Positions 7,981 through 16,898 of a stretch of 64,000 nucleotides of DNA are shown piece after piece; position 1 is the first letter of the stretch, and every line of letters starts with the position of its first letter. The translations under genes and the position numbers were made by a program. The notes under the pieces were generated by a model, which saw nothing but the letters and a program-made list of their open reading frames with translations, was not told the DNA's origin and did not search any database. Source of the DNA: Arthrobacter dokdonellae (GTDB lineage Bacteria > Actinomycetota > Actinomycetes > Actinomycetales > Micrococcaceae); contig NZ_CP029642.1 in assembly GCF_003268655.1 (NCBI RefSeq), positions 3,844,001 through 3,908,000 of the forward strand. The letters are read 5' to 3'.

Positions 7981-8819
7981 GTTCAGTACTTTTTGATGTT
8001 CCCGGCCCCAAGGCACGCACTCGCAATGTCTACCTGAACGTTGCCACCGTCATCGTGGTGGCCGCCATCATTGGCTTCATCCTGTACCGGTTCAACGAGT
8101 CCGGCCAGTTCACGGCGAAGAAGTGGGAGATCTTCACCTTCCCGCGCGTCCAGCAAATGTTCCTGACGGTCATCGGCGCCACGCTGAAGGCCTTCGCCGT
8201 GGCCGCCGTGGGCAGCCTGGTCCTGGGCATCCTGCTCGCGTTCGGCCGCCTGGCGGACTCCCGGTGGGTCAGCGTGCCGTGCTACTGGTTCACCGAGCTG
8301 TTCCGGGCCGTGCCGCTGCTGATCCTGATGATGATCATGTACTACGGGCTGCCGTCGGCCGGCGTGAAGGGCATCACGCCGTTCATCGCGGTCGTGGTGG
8401 GGTTGATCCTGTACAACGGCTCGGTCCTGGCGGAAGTGTTCCGGGCGGGCATCGAGTCGCTGCCGAAGGGCCAGCGCGAGGCGGGGCTCGCCGTCGGCCT
8501 GTCCAAGGGCCAGGTGCAGCGGATCATCCTGCTGCCGCAGGCGGTCCGCTCCATGCTGCCCGTGATCATCTCGCAGCTGGTGGTCATCCTCAAGGACACG
8601 GCGCTTGGCTTCCTGATCACCTACAACGAGGTCCTTTACTACGCGAACTTCCTGGGCTCGCAGGGCCAGTACGGCTCCCCCGTGGTGCCGGCGCTCATGG
8701 TCACCGCGGTGATCTACGTGGGCCTGTGCCTGATCCTCTCCGGCATCGCCAAGCTCGTGGAATCGAGGATGTCCAGCCGCGTCAGGGTCGTCAAGACAAG
8801 GGTGGGCCTGGCCGGCTAA
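7977..8819 (+). CDS. gluD: Glutamate-type ABC transporter permease 2
   Basis: 280-residue permease. It has an N-terminal cytoplasmic stretch, about five to six transmembrane helices and the EAA loop LAEVFRAGIESLPKGQREAG. The start ATG at 7977 overlaps the gluC stop, which indicates translational coupling. It is the last gene of the operon; a very large palindromic repeat lies 11 bases after the stop and probably ends the transcript. Confidence 0.86.
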   Translation: MSSVLFDVPGPKARTRNVYLNVATVIVVAAIIGFILYRFNESGQFTAKKWEIFTFPRVQQMFLTVIGATLKAFAVAAVGSLVLGILLAFGRLADSRWVSVPCYWFTELFRAVPLLILMMIMYYGLPSAGVKGITPFIAVVVGLILYNGSVLAEVFRAGIESLPKGQREAGLAVGLSKGQVQRIILLPQAVRSMLPVIISQLVVILKDTALGFLITYNEVLYYANFLGSQGQYGSPVVPALMVTAVIYVGLCLILSGIAKLVESRMSSRVRVVKTRVGLAG

Positions 8820-8830
8820 GCACCATTCCC

Positions 8831-8903
8831 CGTCTGTGTTGCGCATCTTCGACGAAAGTGGCCCGATTTCGGGGATTTTCGTCGAAGATGTGCAACACAG
8901 ACG
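8831..8903. repeat. Long imperfect palindrome (REP-like element or bidirectional terminator)
   Basis: Two 27-base arms (8831-8857 and 8877-8903), complementary except for one base, enclose a 19-base loop that itself contains a CCCGA/TCGGG mini-hairpin. It sits exactly between the convergent gluD and dapE stops. Its length, internal substructure and core TCTTCGACGAAA suggest a dispersed palindromic repeat rather than a simple terminator; only one copy is visible here. Confidence 0.75.
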
Positions 8904-8914
8904 TCGTTAAGGGG

Positions 8915-10057
8915 CTAGGCGAGCCAGCGGGTGAGGGCGTCCAGGCACGCACGGATGTCCGCGGCGACCACATGCTCGTTGTCGCTGTGGGCCAGGAGCG
9001 GATCGCCTGGGCCAAAGTTCACGGCCGGGATGCCGATCTCGCCCAGCCGGGCAACATCCGTCCACCCGTATTTGGGCAGCGGCTCACGGCCCACGGCCGC
9101 AACGAACGACGCCGCCGCCGGCGCATTGAGCCCGGGGCGCGCACCCGCCGAGGAGTCCGTGCACACCAGCTCAAAGCCGGCCAGCAGCCCGCGCACATGG
9201 GCCTCGGCCTGCTCCGGCGTCTTGTCCGGGGCGAAGCGGTAGTTGATCTCCACCACACACGCATCCGGGATCACATTGCCGGCCGTGCCGCCATGGATCT
9301 TCACCGCGTTCAACGACTCCCGATAGTCCAGCCCGTCCACCGTGACGGTGGCCGGCTCGTAGGCGGCAAGCCGGGACAGGATCGGGGCGGCAGCGTGGAT
9401 GGCGTTCTTCCCCATCCAGGCGCGCGCCGAATGCGCAGCGAGGCCGTGCGTGGTGGCCTCGAATCGGATGGTGCCGTTGCAGCCACCCTCCACCGTTCCG
9501 TTGGTGGGTTCGAGCAGGATGCCGAAATCGGCGTCCAGCAGTTCACGGTTCTCGCGGACCAGCCGGCCCAGGCCGCTTTTGGCTGCCGCCACCTCCTCGT
9601 GGTCGTAAAAGATGAAGGTGATGTCCTTGCTGGGTTCGGGCACGGTGGCGGCAAGGGCCAGCTGCACCGCGATGCCGCCCTTCATGTCCGTGGCGCCGCG
9701 ACCGTACAGGACCCCGCCGTCCCAGGCACTGGGAACCGTGCCCCGGGAGCCCGGAACGGTTGGCAGCGGAACAGTGTCCAGGTGTCCGGCCAGGATGACG
9801 CGCTCGTCGCGTCCCCGCGATGTCCGGGCCACCACAGCATCGCCATTGCGGGTCACCTCAAGGTGTGGGAGGGCGCGCAGCGCGTCCTCCACGGCATCGG
9901 CGAGCGCCGACTCATTGCCGGAGACGCTTTCGATGTCCATGACAGCGGCCGTCAGCGCGGCGACGTCGCCGGCGAGGTCAAGCCGAAGGCCGCCGACTGG
10001 CGGGCCCGGGGCAGGGGCGGGCGGTACGGAAAGGGTGGTGCCGTCGTCGTTAGTCAC
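8915..10057 (-). CDS. dapE: Succinyl-diaminopimelate desuccinylase
   Basis: 380-residue M20-family dinuclear zinc hydrolase of the succinylase branch of lysine/diaminopimelate synthesis, releasing LL-DAP for peptidoglycan. The metal site is visible: GHLDTVP with H92 and D94, GRGATDMKGG with bridging D124, and DHEE with catalytic E154 and ligand E155. The C-terminal ligand His is in LLAHSDNEHV. In relatives dapE is divergent from and adjacent to dapD; here four other genes lie between them. The other two pathway genes in the window are dapD and dapC. Confidence 0.92.
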   Translation of the reverse strand: MTNDDGTTLSVPPAPAPGPPVGGLRLDLAGDVAALTAAVMDIESVSGNESALADAVEDALRALPHLEVTRNGDAVVARTSRGRDERVILAGHLDTVPLPTVPGSRGTVPSAWDGGVLYGRGATDMKGGIAVQLALAATVPEPSKDITFIFYDHEEVAAAKSGLGRLVRENRELLDADFGILLEPTNGTVEGGCNGTIRFEATTHGLAAHSARAWMGKNAIHAAAPILSRLAAYEPATVTVDGLDYRESLNAVKIHGGTAGNVIPDACVVEINYRFAPDKTPEQAEAHVRGLLAGFELVCTDSSAGARPGLNAPAAASFVAAVGREPLPKYGWTDVARLGEIGIPAVNFGPGDPLLAHSDNEHVVAADIRACLDALTRWLA

Positions 10058-10222
10058 CGGCCCAGTTTAGCGGGGGGCGCCCGCGGGAAAAGTTCCTTCC
10101 ACGCTTCCAATCCGGCGGGGGCGGTGTTCCGAAGTACCTTCTGACAGCCCGCACCGGCCTCCAGCCAATGGATCGGCGGCAAGGGAAGCAAGTGGAATCC
10201 ATCCACTCTCAAGGCACGGAGA

Positions 10223-10903
10223 ATGAACATGAATACGAACACGAAGCTGCGCACCCGTAAGAGCCTGGGCCTGGGCATGGGCCTCCTTGCCATCACGGCG
10301 ATGGGCCTGACGGCCTGCGGCGGGGGCAGCACAGCCTCACCTGCGACATCCAACGCGCCCATGGCCACCTCCGCTCCGGCAGCCGCCACCCCGATGGCCG
10401 CCGCCGGGGACCTGGTGGGCCCGGGCTGCGCCGCCTATGCCGCAGCGGTCCCGTCCGGTTCCGGCTCGGTGTCCGGCATGGCGCAGGACCCGGTGGCGAC
10501 GGCGGCGTCCAACAACCCGCTGCTGAAGACACTCACCGCGGCGGTGTCCGGGAAGTTGAACAAGGACGTGAATCTGGTTGACACGTTGAACTCGGGCCAG
10601 TTCACCGTCTTTGCGCCCGTAGACGACGCGTTTGCCAAGATTCCGGCCGCCACGATCGACGGGCTGAAGACGGATTCGAAGGCGCTGACATCCATCCTGA
10701 CCTACCATGTGGTCCCCGGCCAGCTGGCCCCGAGCAAGATCGACGGCACCCACGCCACGGCGGAAGGCAGCACCGTCAAGGTGGAGGGCAGCGGCGACAA
10801 CATGACGGTCAACGGCGCGAAGGTCATTTGCGGCGGCGTAAAGACGGCCAACGCCACCGTCTACCTCATCGACACGGTGCTGATGCCCCCGGCCAAGAAG
10901 TAG
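10223..10903 (+). CDS. Fasciclin-domain lipoprotein (MPT83/MPB70-like)
   Basis: 226-residue surface lipoprotein. A signal peptide ends in LTAC with the lipidated cysteine at C32. A low-complexity Ala/Ser/Pro linker follows, then one FAS1 domain (about residues 95-222) with the conserved [15 protein letters not shown] and LTYHVVPGQ boxes. FAS1 domains mediate adhesion or protein contacts. It lies immediately upstream of sigK-rskA; in Mycobacterium the homologous MPT70/MPT83 proteins are the main SigK targets, so SigK control is likely. The start at 10223 follows AGGCACGGAGA. Confidence 0.83.
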   Translation: MNMNTNTKLRTRKSLGLGMGLLAITAMGLTACGGGSTASPATSNAPMATSAPAAATPMAAAGDLVGPGCAAYAAAVPSGSGSVSGMAQDPVATAASNNPLLKTLTAAVSGKLNKDVNLVDTLNSGQFTVFAPVDDAFAKIPAATIDGLKTDSKALTSILTYHVVPGQLAPSKIDGTHATAEGSTVKVEGSGDNMTVNGAKVICGGVKTANATVYLIDTVLMPPAKK

Positions 10904-11012
10904 CCCCGGCCCCCGCCGGACCGCAACACCTACCGCAAGAAATCACATCATGGACAGTTACCATGACAAGCTAGAGACTATGCGATTATCTTGGTTGCGG
11001 TCCGGCGAGCCC

Positions 11013-11561
11013 ATGGCCCCCCCTACCCACGAAGACTTGATCCGCCTCGTCGCCCTGGGCGACGAGGCGGCATTCGAGGAGTTGTACGACGCCGTGGCGC
11101 CGCGGGTGTTCGGCCTGGTGCGCCGGGTGGTGCGCGATCCGGCGCAGAGCCAGGAAGTCACCCAGGAGGTCTTTGTCGACATCTGGCAGCAGGCGACCCG
11201 CTTCGATGCGGACAGGGGGCGGGCCATGTCCTGGATCTTGGTCATTGCCCACCGCCGGGCCGTGGACCGTGTCCGTGCCAGCCAGTCAAGCATGGACCGG
11301 GACCTGCGCCAGGGCATCAAGGAGTATCAGGAAAGCTACGACGACGTTGCGGACACCGTGGAGACCCGGATGGAATCCGAACGCGTGCAGCAGGCGTTGA
11401 AGACGTTGACGGGCCCGCAGGAGGAAGCGATCCGCTTGGCCTACTATGGCGGGTACACCCACCAGGAGGTGGCGGAGCTGCTCAAAATCCCGGTGGGGAC
11501 GGTAAAGACCAGAATTCGCGATGGAATGATAAGGCTCAGGGACAGGTTAGGGGTGGCGTGA
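11013..11561 (+). CDS. sigK: ECF sigma factor SigK
   Basis: 182-residue ECF sigma factor. Region 2 contains QEVTQEVFVDIWQQATRF and the SigK-like MSWILVIAHRRAVDRVRASQ. Region 4 contains IRLAYYGGYTHQEVAELL, matching mycobacterial SigK (LAYYGGLTY). The start is uncertain: I chose ATG 11013 because homology begins there, but in-frame ATGs at 10980 and 10950 exist and no site has a convincing Shine-Dalgarno. The stop overlaps the rskA start by one base (TGATG), so the sigma and its anti-sigma are coupled. Confidence 0.85.
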   Translation: MAPPTHEDLIRLVALGDEAAFEELYDAVAPRVFGLVRRVVRDPAQSQEVTQEVFVDIWQQATRFDADRGRAMSWILVIAHRRAVDRVRASQSSMDRDLRQGIKEYQESYDDVADTVETRMESERVQQALKTLTGPQEEAIRLAYYGGYTHQEVAELLKIPVGTVKTRIRDGMIRLRDRLGVA

Positions 11562-12355
11562 TGGAACAGCAACTGCATCTGCTCACCGGCGCCTACGCCC
11601 TCAACGCCGTCACCACGGCTGAACGCGCCGACTTTGAACGCCATGCCCTGGACAATCCGGAGACCCGCGACGAGGTGCGCAGCCTCAGCGAGACCGCGGC
11701 CCTGCTGGCCTACGGCACGCCCGCCGAAGTCCCGCCGCCGGAGCTGAAGGCCAACGTCATGGCCGCCATCCGCAACACCCGCCAGCTCCCATCCTCCGCC
11801 GTGGTGCGGGACATTTCCTCCGCACGCCGCCCGGCCTCGCAGTCGCGCAGTTCCTCCCGCGAACGACGACGCCCCCATCCGGCCTTGGCAGCGGCAGCCG
11901 CGCTTGTCGTAGTCGGCGGCGTGGGGCTCGGCGGGTGGGTGGTCGGCCAGAATGCCAGCCACAGCAGCCTGGCAAGGCAGTTGCAGGCCGAGCAGGAGCA
12001 GCAGGCCAAACAGGCTGATCTGCTTGCCATCATGGCCTCCCCCGATGCAAAAATAAGGACGTCGACCGTAGGGGGCGCAACAGTGACGGTGGCCTCCTCG
12101 GCGAAGGCCAACCAGGCCGCCATCCTCGCCAGCGACATGCCGGCCCTGCCCACGGGGAAGACGTACCAGCTCTGGTTCATCTCCGCCACCGGCGCCGTCC
12201 CCGCCGGGTTGATGGCCGGCACCACGGGGACGGCACCCGCCCTGCAGATCCTGCACGGGCCGGTGGGCGGCGCCACCCAGGTGGGCATCACCGTGGAACC
12301 AGCCGGCGGCTCCCCGAAGCCGACCACCACACCCATCCTGGTGCAGTCCATCTAG
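11561..12355 (+). CDS. rskA: Anti-sigma-K factor RskA
   Basis: 264-residue membrane anti-sigma factor. The cytoplasmic N-terminal sigma-binding helices (LLTGAYALNAVTTAERADFE) are followed by an Arg-rich linker, a single transmembrane helix at about 107-128 and an extracytoplasmic RskA-type C-terminal domain (GKTYQLWFISATGAVPAG). It holds SigK inactive until regulated proteolysis. The ATG at 11561 overlaps the sigK stop. A well-formed terminator follows. Confidence 0.88.
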   Translation: MEQQLHLLTGAYALNAVTTAERADFERHALDNPETRDEVRSLSETAALLAYGTPAEVPPPELKANVMAAIRNTRQLPSSAVVRDISSARRPASQSRSSSRERRRPHPALAAAAALVVVGGVGLGGWVVGQNASHSSLARQLQAEQEQQAKQADLLAIMASPDAKIRTSTVGGATVTVASSAKANQAAILASDMPALPTGKTYQLWFISATGAVPAGLMAGTTGTAPALQILHGPVGGATQVGITVEPAGGSPKPTTTPILVQSI

Positions 12356-12376
12356 GGTGCGGCCGAACGTGGACTG

Positions 12377-12410
12377 ACGGTGGATGCCCGCAAGGGCGTC
12401 CACCGTTTTT
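12377..12410 (+). terminator. Rho-independent terminator after rskA
   Basis: 13-bp stem (12377-12389 with 12394-12406, one G-U pair), a GCAA tetraloop and a run of five T. It isolates the sigK-rskA transcript from the molybdo-enzyme gene. Confidence 0.85.
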
Positions 12411-12514
12411 CCGTCTGCGGGTTCCAATCCACGGCGCCCCACGGCTCCGAACCACAGGCAAGTCCAGCTGCCAGCCCACCAGGGGTGGCGACAAACCGTC
12501 CTGAGGAGCCCGCC

Positions 12515-14101
12515 ATGGGAGAGTCCAGCAACAGCACGTTACCGGGCCGCGCAGTGAAGGCCCGAGGCGCGGTTTTGGTTGGCGCGGTCACCGGCGTCAT
12601 CGCCGCCGGCGTCCTCTTTGCCGTGGCGGAACTGCTCTCCGCATTCTTTGGTGCGCTTTCCTCCCCGCTGACCTCGGTGGGGTCGACGTTCATCGACTTC
12701 ACGCCCGCCTGGATGAAAAACTTCGCTGTCGCCACATTTGGCACCAATGACAAGACGGTGCTGTTGCTGTCCATGGGAGTGGCCGCGCTCATCCTCGCGG
12801 CCGTTGCGGGCGTGCTGGCACGCAAGCGGTTCGCTGTCGGCGCCGGACTCGTCGTGGCCTTCGCCGTCGTCATGGCCGCCTGCATCATCACCCGGTCCGG
12901 CGCCACGGTCCTGGCCCTGGTCCCGCTGCTGGCCGGAACGCTGGCCGGACTGTGGGCGTTGCGGTACCTGGCCAGGGCCGGCACTGCGATTGCGGCGGAT
13001 ACACCCTCCGCCGGGGAATCCGCACCCCTCCCGAGCCGCCGCGCATTCTTGGTGAGGTCGGCCGTGGTGGCCGGTGCCGCCGTCGTGGTGGGCCTGGGCG
13101 GCACGGCGCTCGCCGCCGCACGCAACACCGCCCGTCAGGTCCGCGACGCACTCAAGCTTCCGGCCCCCCGGAAAGCCGCCACCCCCCTCCCCTCAGGAGT
13201 ACAGGCCTCCGTTAAAGGGGTGGGACCCTTCGTCACACCCAATGCCGATTTTTATCGCATAGATACCGCGCTGGTTGTTCCCCAGCTCGATCCCAGCAAT
13301 TGGGCATTGCGCGTCCACGGAATGGTGGAAAACGAATTCACCATGACCTTCGACGAGCTCCTCGCCGCCGACCTCGTGGAAACGTATGTGACGCTGACGT
13401 GCGTCTCCAACGTGGTGGGCGGAAACCTTGCCGGAAACGCCAAGTGGCTCGGCTACCCGCTGCGCGACGTGCTGGACCGGGCCAAGCCGAAGGCCGGCGC
13501 GGACATGGTCCTGTCCACCAGTTCCGACGGTTTCAGCGCCTCCACCCCGCTGCCCGTTCTCCAGGATAAACGGGATGCGCTGCTGGCCGTGGGCATGAAC
13601 GGGGAACCTCTGCCCCTGGAACACGGCTTCCCCGTGCGCATGGTGGTGCCGGGCCTGTACGGCTATGTCTCCGCCACCAAATGGGTGGTGGACCTGGAGG
13701 TGACCACCTTCGCCGCCAAGGCGGGCTACTGGACGTCACGCGGCTGGTCGTCGCACGGACCGATCAAGACCGCGTCCCGCGTGGAGGTGCCGCGGGCACT
13801 GGGACGTGTGCCGGCAGGCACGGTGGGCATTGGCGGCACGGCCTGGGCCCAACAGCGCGGCATTTCCAAGGTGGAGGTCCAGCTGGACAACGGTGCGTGG
13901 CACCCCGCCGCCCTGGCCGCGGAAGCGTCCGTGGACACGTGGCGGCAGTGGTCGTACATGTGGGAAGGAGCCACGTCCGGCACCCACAATGTCCGGGTCC
14001 GCGCCTATGATGCCGACGGCACCCTGCAGATTGAAAAGCAGGCGCCGCCGGAACCCGACGGCTCCACCGGCTGGCACTCCATCACGTTCACGGTCGAGTA
14101 G
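12515..14101 (+). CDS. Membrane-anchored sulfite-oxidase-family molybdopterin oxidoreductase
   Basis: 528-residue protein. The N-terminal half holds about four transmembrane helices (roughly 18-42, 83-101, 107-125, 130-150). A Tat-like SRRAFL motif at 174-179 and another hydrophobic helix come next, followed by an extracytoplasmic Mo-cofactor domain in which C296 (TLTCVSN) is the expected molybdenum ligand. The C-terminal Mo-co dimerisation domain (VEVQLDNGAWHPA) ends the protein. Members oxidise or reduce sulfur or methionine-sulfoxide-type substrates; this substrate is unknown. GAGGAG precedes ATG 12515; it sits just downstream of sigK-rskA and its terminator. Confidence 0.8.
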   Translation: MGESSNSTLPGRAVKARGAVLVGAVTGVIAAGVLFAVAELLSAFFGALSSPLTSVGSTFIDFTPAWMKNFAVATFGTNDKTVLLLSMGVAALILAAVAGVLARKRFAVGAGLVVAFAVVMAACIITRSGATVLALVPLLAGTLAGLWALRYLARAGTAIAADTPSAGESAPLPSRRAFLVRSAVVAGAAVVVGLGGTALAAARNTARQVRDALKLPAPRKAATPLPSGVQASVKGVGPFVTPNADFYRIDTALVVPQLDPSNWALRVHGMVENEFTMTFDELLAADLVETYVTLTCVSNVVGGNLAGNAKWLGYPLRDVLDRAKPKAGADMVLSTSSDGFSASTPLPVLQDKRDALLAVGMNGEPLPLEHGFPVRMVVPGLYGYVSATKWVVDLEVTTFAAKAGYWTSRGWSSHGPIKTASRVEVPRALGRVPAGTVGIGGTAWAQQRGISKVEVQLDNGAWHPAALAAEASVDTWRQWSYMWEGATSGTHNVRVRAYDADGTLQIEKQAPPEPDGSTGWHSITFTVE

Positions 14102-14157
14102 CCGCGCACCGTCACTGGGACGCGCGGAGCCATTTTCTGCCGGACGCGCCGGGTCGC

Positions 14158-14163
14158 TAGACT
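14158..14163 (+). promoter_or_regulatory. Putative leaderless -10 element of dapD
   Basis: TAGACT, then six bases, then the dapD ATG at 14170; no Shine-Dalgarno is visible. Confidence 0.5.
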
Positions 14164-14169
14164 TCATGC

Positions 14170-15162
14170 ATGACGCAGAACGCAGCCTCCCCCGCAGAAC
14201 GCACCGCCCACGGATTCGGCCTGGCGTCCATCGCCGACGACGAATCCGTCCTCGACGTGTGGTTCCCCAGCCCCAAACTCGGCGCCTCGGTCAACTCCCT
14301 CGGGTCGGCCCGTGAGGCCGGCCCCGAATTGACGTCGCTGGCCGTGTCCGGGCGCGACGACGACCGTGGTGTCACCCCGACCGTGGTGTTCGCGCAGATC
14401 AACCTGGACGAAGCCCCCGCCGATGCCGTGGACGCGTACCTGCGCCTGCACCTGCTCTCCCACCGCCTTGTCGAGCCCAACAGCATCAACCTGGACGGGA
14501 TCTTCGGCAAGCTCAACAACGTGGTGTGGACCAACTTCGGTCCTGCCCCGGTGGAGGGCTTTGAGCTCACCCGGGCCAGGCTGCGCCACCGCGGTGTGGT
14601 CACCGTCTACTCCGTCGACAAGTTCCCGCGCATGGTGGACTACGTCCTCCCCTCCGGGGTGCGCATAGCCGACGCCGACCGCGTCCGCCTCGGCGCGCAC
14701 CTGGCCGACGGCACCACGGTCATGCATGAAGGCTTTGTGAACTTCAACGCCGGCACGCTTGGGGCCTCCATGGTGGAGGGGCGCATTTCCGCCGGCGTGG
14801 TGGTCGGCAACGGCACCGACGTGGGCGGCGGGGCCTCCATCATGGGCACCCTGTCCGGAGGCGGCAAGGAGCGGATCGCACTCGGTGAGCGCGTCCTCCT
14901 CGGCGCCAACTCCGGCGTCGGCATCAGCATCGGCGACGACACCGTCGTCGAGGCCGGCCTGTACGTCACGGCGGGAACCCGGGTGCGCGTCCTGGGCCCA
15001 AAGAACGACGACGGCGACGACACCACCGTGATCGTCAAGGCCAGTGAACTCTCGGGCACCCCCAACCTGCTGTTTCGCCGCAACTCCAGCACCGGCGAGG
15101 TGGAGGTGCTCCCCCGCAAGGGCTCCACCGTGGCGCTCAACGACTCGCTGCACAGCAACTAG
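14170..15162 (+). CDS. dapD: Tetrahydrodipicolinate N-succinyltransferase (actinobacterial DapD)
   Basis: 330-residue trimeric acyltransferase that transfers succinyl from succinyl-CoA to tetrahydrodipicolinate in DAP/lysine synthesis. The C-terminal left-handed beta-helix contains hexapeptide repeats with [19 protein letters not shown] at 182-200 and the glycine-rich [15 protein letters not shown] loop, as in the Mycobacterium enzyme rather than the proteobacterial type. It works with DapC and DapE, also encoded here. Translation is probably leaderless. Confidence 0.93.
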   Translation: MTQNAASPAERTAHGFGLASIADDESVLDVWFPSPKLGASVNSLGSAREAGPELTSLAVSGRDDDRGVTPTVVFAQINLDEAPADAVDAYLRLHLLSHRLVEPNSINLDGIFGKLNNVVWTNFGPAPVEGFELTRARLRHRGVVTVYSVDKFPRMVDYVLPSGVRIADADRVRLGAHLADGTTVMHEGFVNFNAGTLGASMVEGRISAGVVVGNGTDVGGGASIMGTLSGGGKERIALGERVLLGANSGVGISIGDDTVVEAGLYVTAGTRVRVLGPKNDDGDDTTVIVKASELSGTPNLLFRRNSSTGEVEVLPRKGSTVALNDSLHSN

Positions 15163-15200
15163 GGACGCTTGCACCTCTACATCGGGCCCGGGGCGAGGCC

Positions 15201-16088
15201 GTGAGCCGAAAACGCGGCCGCGCGTTCGTGGCCTGGCTGGCCGTGACGGCCCTGGCCGCATCGCTCCTCATCGGCGGCGGCTTCTGGGTCGCTAACTACC
15301 TCCGTGACGCGTTTGCCCCGCCGCTGGCCCTCGGCTGCACGGCCACCGTGGGCAGCAGTTCCTATTCCCTGGCGGTGGACCAGGCGGAAAACGCCGCGCT
15401 GATCGCTGCCGTGTCGGTCCGGCGCGGCATGCCCGCCCGGGCCGCGTCGATAGCCTTGGCGACTGCACTGCAGGAGTCCAAACTGCGCAACATCGACTAT
15501 GGAGACCTGGACTCGGTTGGCTTGTTCCAGCAGCGGCCTTCGCAGGACTGGGGCACGACGCAGCAGATCATGGACCCGGTATACTCCTCCACGGCCTTCT
15601 ACAAGGCGCTGGACAAGGTGCCGGGGTACGTGGACATGCCGCTGAACGACGCCGCGCAGATCGTCCAGCGTTCCGCGTTCCCCCATGCCTATGCCCAGCA
15701 CGAGGACCTGTCGCGCGCGTTCGCGTCTGCGTTGACCGGGCAGTCGGCTGGATCCTTGAGCTGCACGCTCCCGCCCGCCACGGCGGCCGGCTCCCCCGCG
15801 GCCGTGGAGGGCGCCATGGGCGCAGTGTTCGGCCCCCTTTCCGCCGCCGCCGGCCCGTCTGATGTGCAGGTGCAGGTGCCGGACTCCCTGGGCTGGGCCG
15901 TCGCGCAGTGGGCCGTGTCCAACGCCCGGCAATTTGACATTACGCAGGTCGCCTACGAGGGCCGCCAGTGGAGCCGTGACGACAACAAGAAGTATGGCAC
16001 CAACGTCGGCTGGCAGTCCGCCGACAGCGCGGTGCCGACCGCCACCGTGCAGCTCACGCTCGCCACGGCCTCATCCGTGAAGCACTGA
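15201..16088 (+). CDS. Secreted or membrane-anchored lysozyme-like protein of unknown function
   Basis: 295-residue protein with an N-terminal signal/anchor (residues 9-31). The segment ALATALQESKLRNIDYGD-LDSVGLFQQRPSQDWGT resembles the catalytic Glu region and the GLFQ motif of lytic-transglycosylase/goose-lysozyme-like folds, so a cell-wall role is plausible. It begins at GTG 15201 with GGGGCGAGG upstream, 38 bases after dapD, and is probably in the same transcript. This family is often found beside dapD in actinobacteria. Enzymatic activity is not established from sequence. Confidence 0.7.
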   Translation: MSRKRGRAFVAWLAVTALAASLLIGGGFWVANYLRDAFAPPLALGCTATVGSSSYSLAVDQAENAALIAAVSVRRGMPARAASIALATALQESKLRNIDYGDLDSVGLFQQRPSQDWGTTQQIMDPVYSSTAFYKALDKVPGYVDMPLNDAAQIVQRSAFPHAYAQHEDLSRAFASALTGQSAGSLSCTLPPATAAGSPAAVEGAMGAVFGPLSAAAGPSDVQVQVPDSLGWAVAQWAVSNARQFDITQVAYEGRQWSRDDNKKYGTNVGWQSADSAVPTATVQLTLATASSVKH

Positions 16089-16137
16089 CCGTTCGAAAAC
16101 GAGTAGGCGAGTGCGCCACGGCCGGGCAAGGCGTTTC

Positions 16138-16794
16138 CTAAACCAGCAGTTCCACCACCGGCTGGACGTAGCTGAGGAAGTTCTGCTGGTCGTCCAGCAA
16201 GTGCTGGCTCATGATCAGCCGGTCCGGTTCAATGAACCAGGCCCGCTGTTCAGCCAGCGGCATTTCCACGATGGTCAGGGTAAAGTCCCTGGAGCTGCGG
16301 CCCAGCTCCATTTCCCGGTTCTGCACCATGTCGGCAAGCACCTTGTGCCCGCCCAAGGTTTCGCGTTCGGCGGCCAGCAGCTGGTACGCGCTGCTTTGCT
16401 CCCTGGACCAGGTCAGGGCGGCGCCAAAGTGGGCCTGCAAGACCCGCTGAAGTGCTGGCATGCCGGCAAATTCACCAAAACCCGGCGGGTTGAGCGCCGG
16501 CTCCATCCCGGGGTGCACCGCCATCAGCCGGCCCCACCAATGCTCCCACTGGTCCCGGAGGGCATCCACCCCGCCCACGTGCGCCGTCAGCTGGCCGGGA
16601 TCGGCGGGGCGCACCTGCGGTGCCACGTGGGAAAGCGCGGGACGTCCGGCGCCCGCCAGGCCCGCCACGTCACGAATGTACAGTGCAATCAGCATGGGCC
16701 CGCACGTGTCCATGGTGATCCGCCAGCCGGGGCCGCCGGTATGATGCATAATTCTCGCCTCCACGGGCCACAGGCGTTGCTGCGGCACTCCCAT
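16138..16794 (-). CDS. Hypothetical protein
   Basis: 218-residue soluble protein, Trp/His-rich in the middle (DQWEHWWGRLMAVHPGM), with no signal peptide or motif that I recognise. The start is uncertain: ATG 16794 gives the longest plausible product, but internal methionines (MHHTGG, MDTCGP) are possible. It is transcribed in the same direction as the TetR gene upstream, 104 bases away, so TetR may control it. Confidence 0.55.
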   Translation of the reverse strand: MGVPQQRLWPVEARIMHHTGGPGWRITMDTCGPMLIALYIRDVAGLAGAGRPALSHVAPQVRPADPGQLTAHVGGVDALRDQWEHWWGRLMAVHPGMEPALNPPGFGEFAGMPALQRVLQAHFGAALTWSREQSSAYQLLAAERETLGGHKVLADMVQNREMELGRSSRDFTLTIVEMPLAEQRAWFIEPDRLIMSQHLLDDQQNFLSYVQPVVELLV

Positions 16795-16898
16795 GGACCC
16801 AGAGTACCCTTTGCGGTGATTCAACGGCAGGGGCAGTTTCCCGCAGGAGACCAAGCCACAGCCCGGCGGGCGGCGGCGCGGAGCGCAGACCTGCACCG

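Noticed and set aside
8123-10144. A 673-codon open frame on the plus strand
   Set aside because: It overlaps gluD in another frame and then runs antisense through dapE. Its composition is the Arg/Gly/His-rich pattern of high-GC shadow frames.
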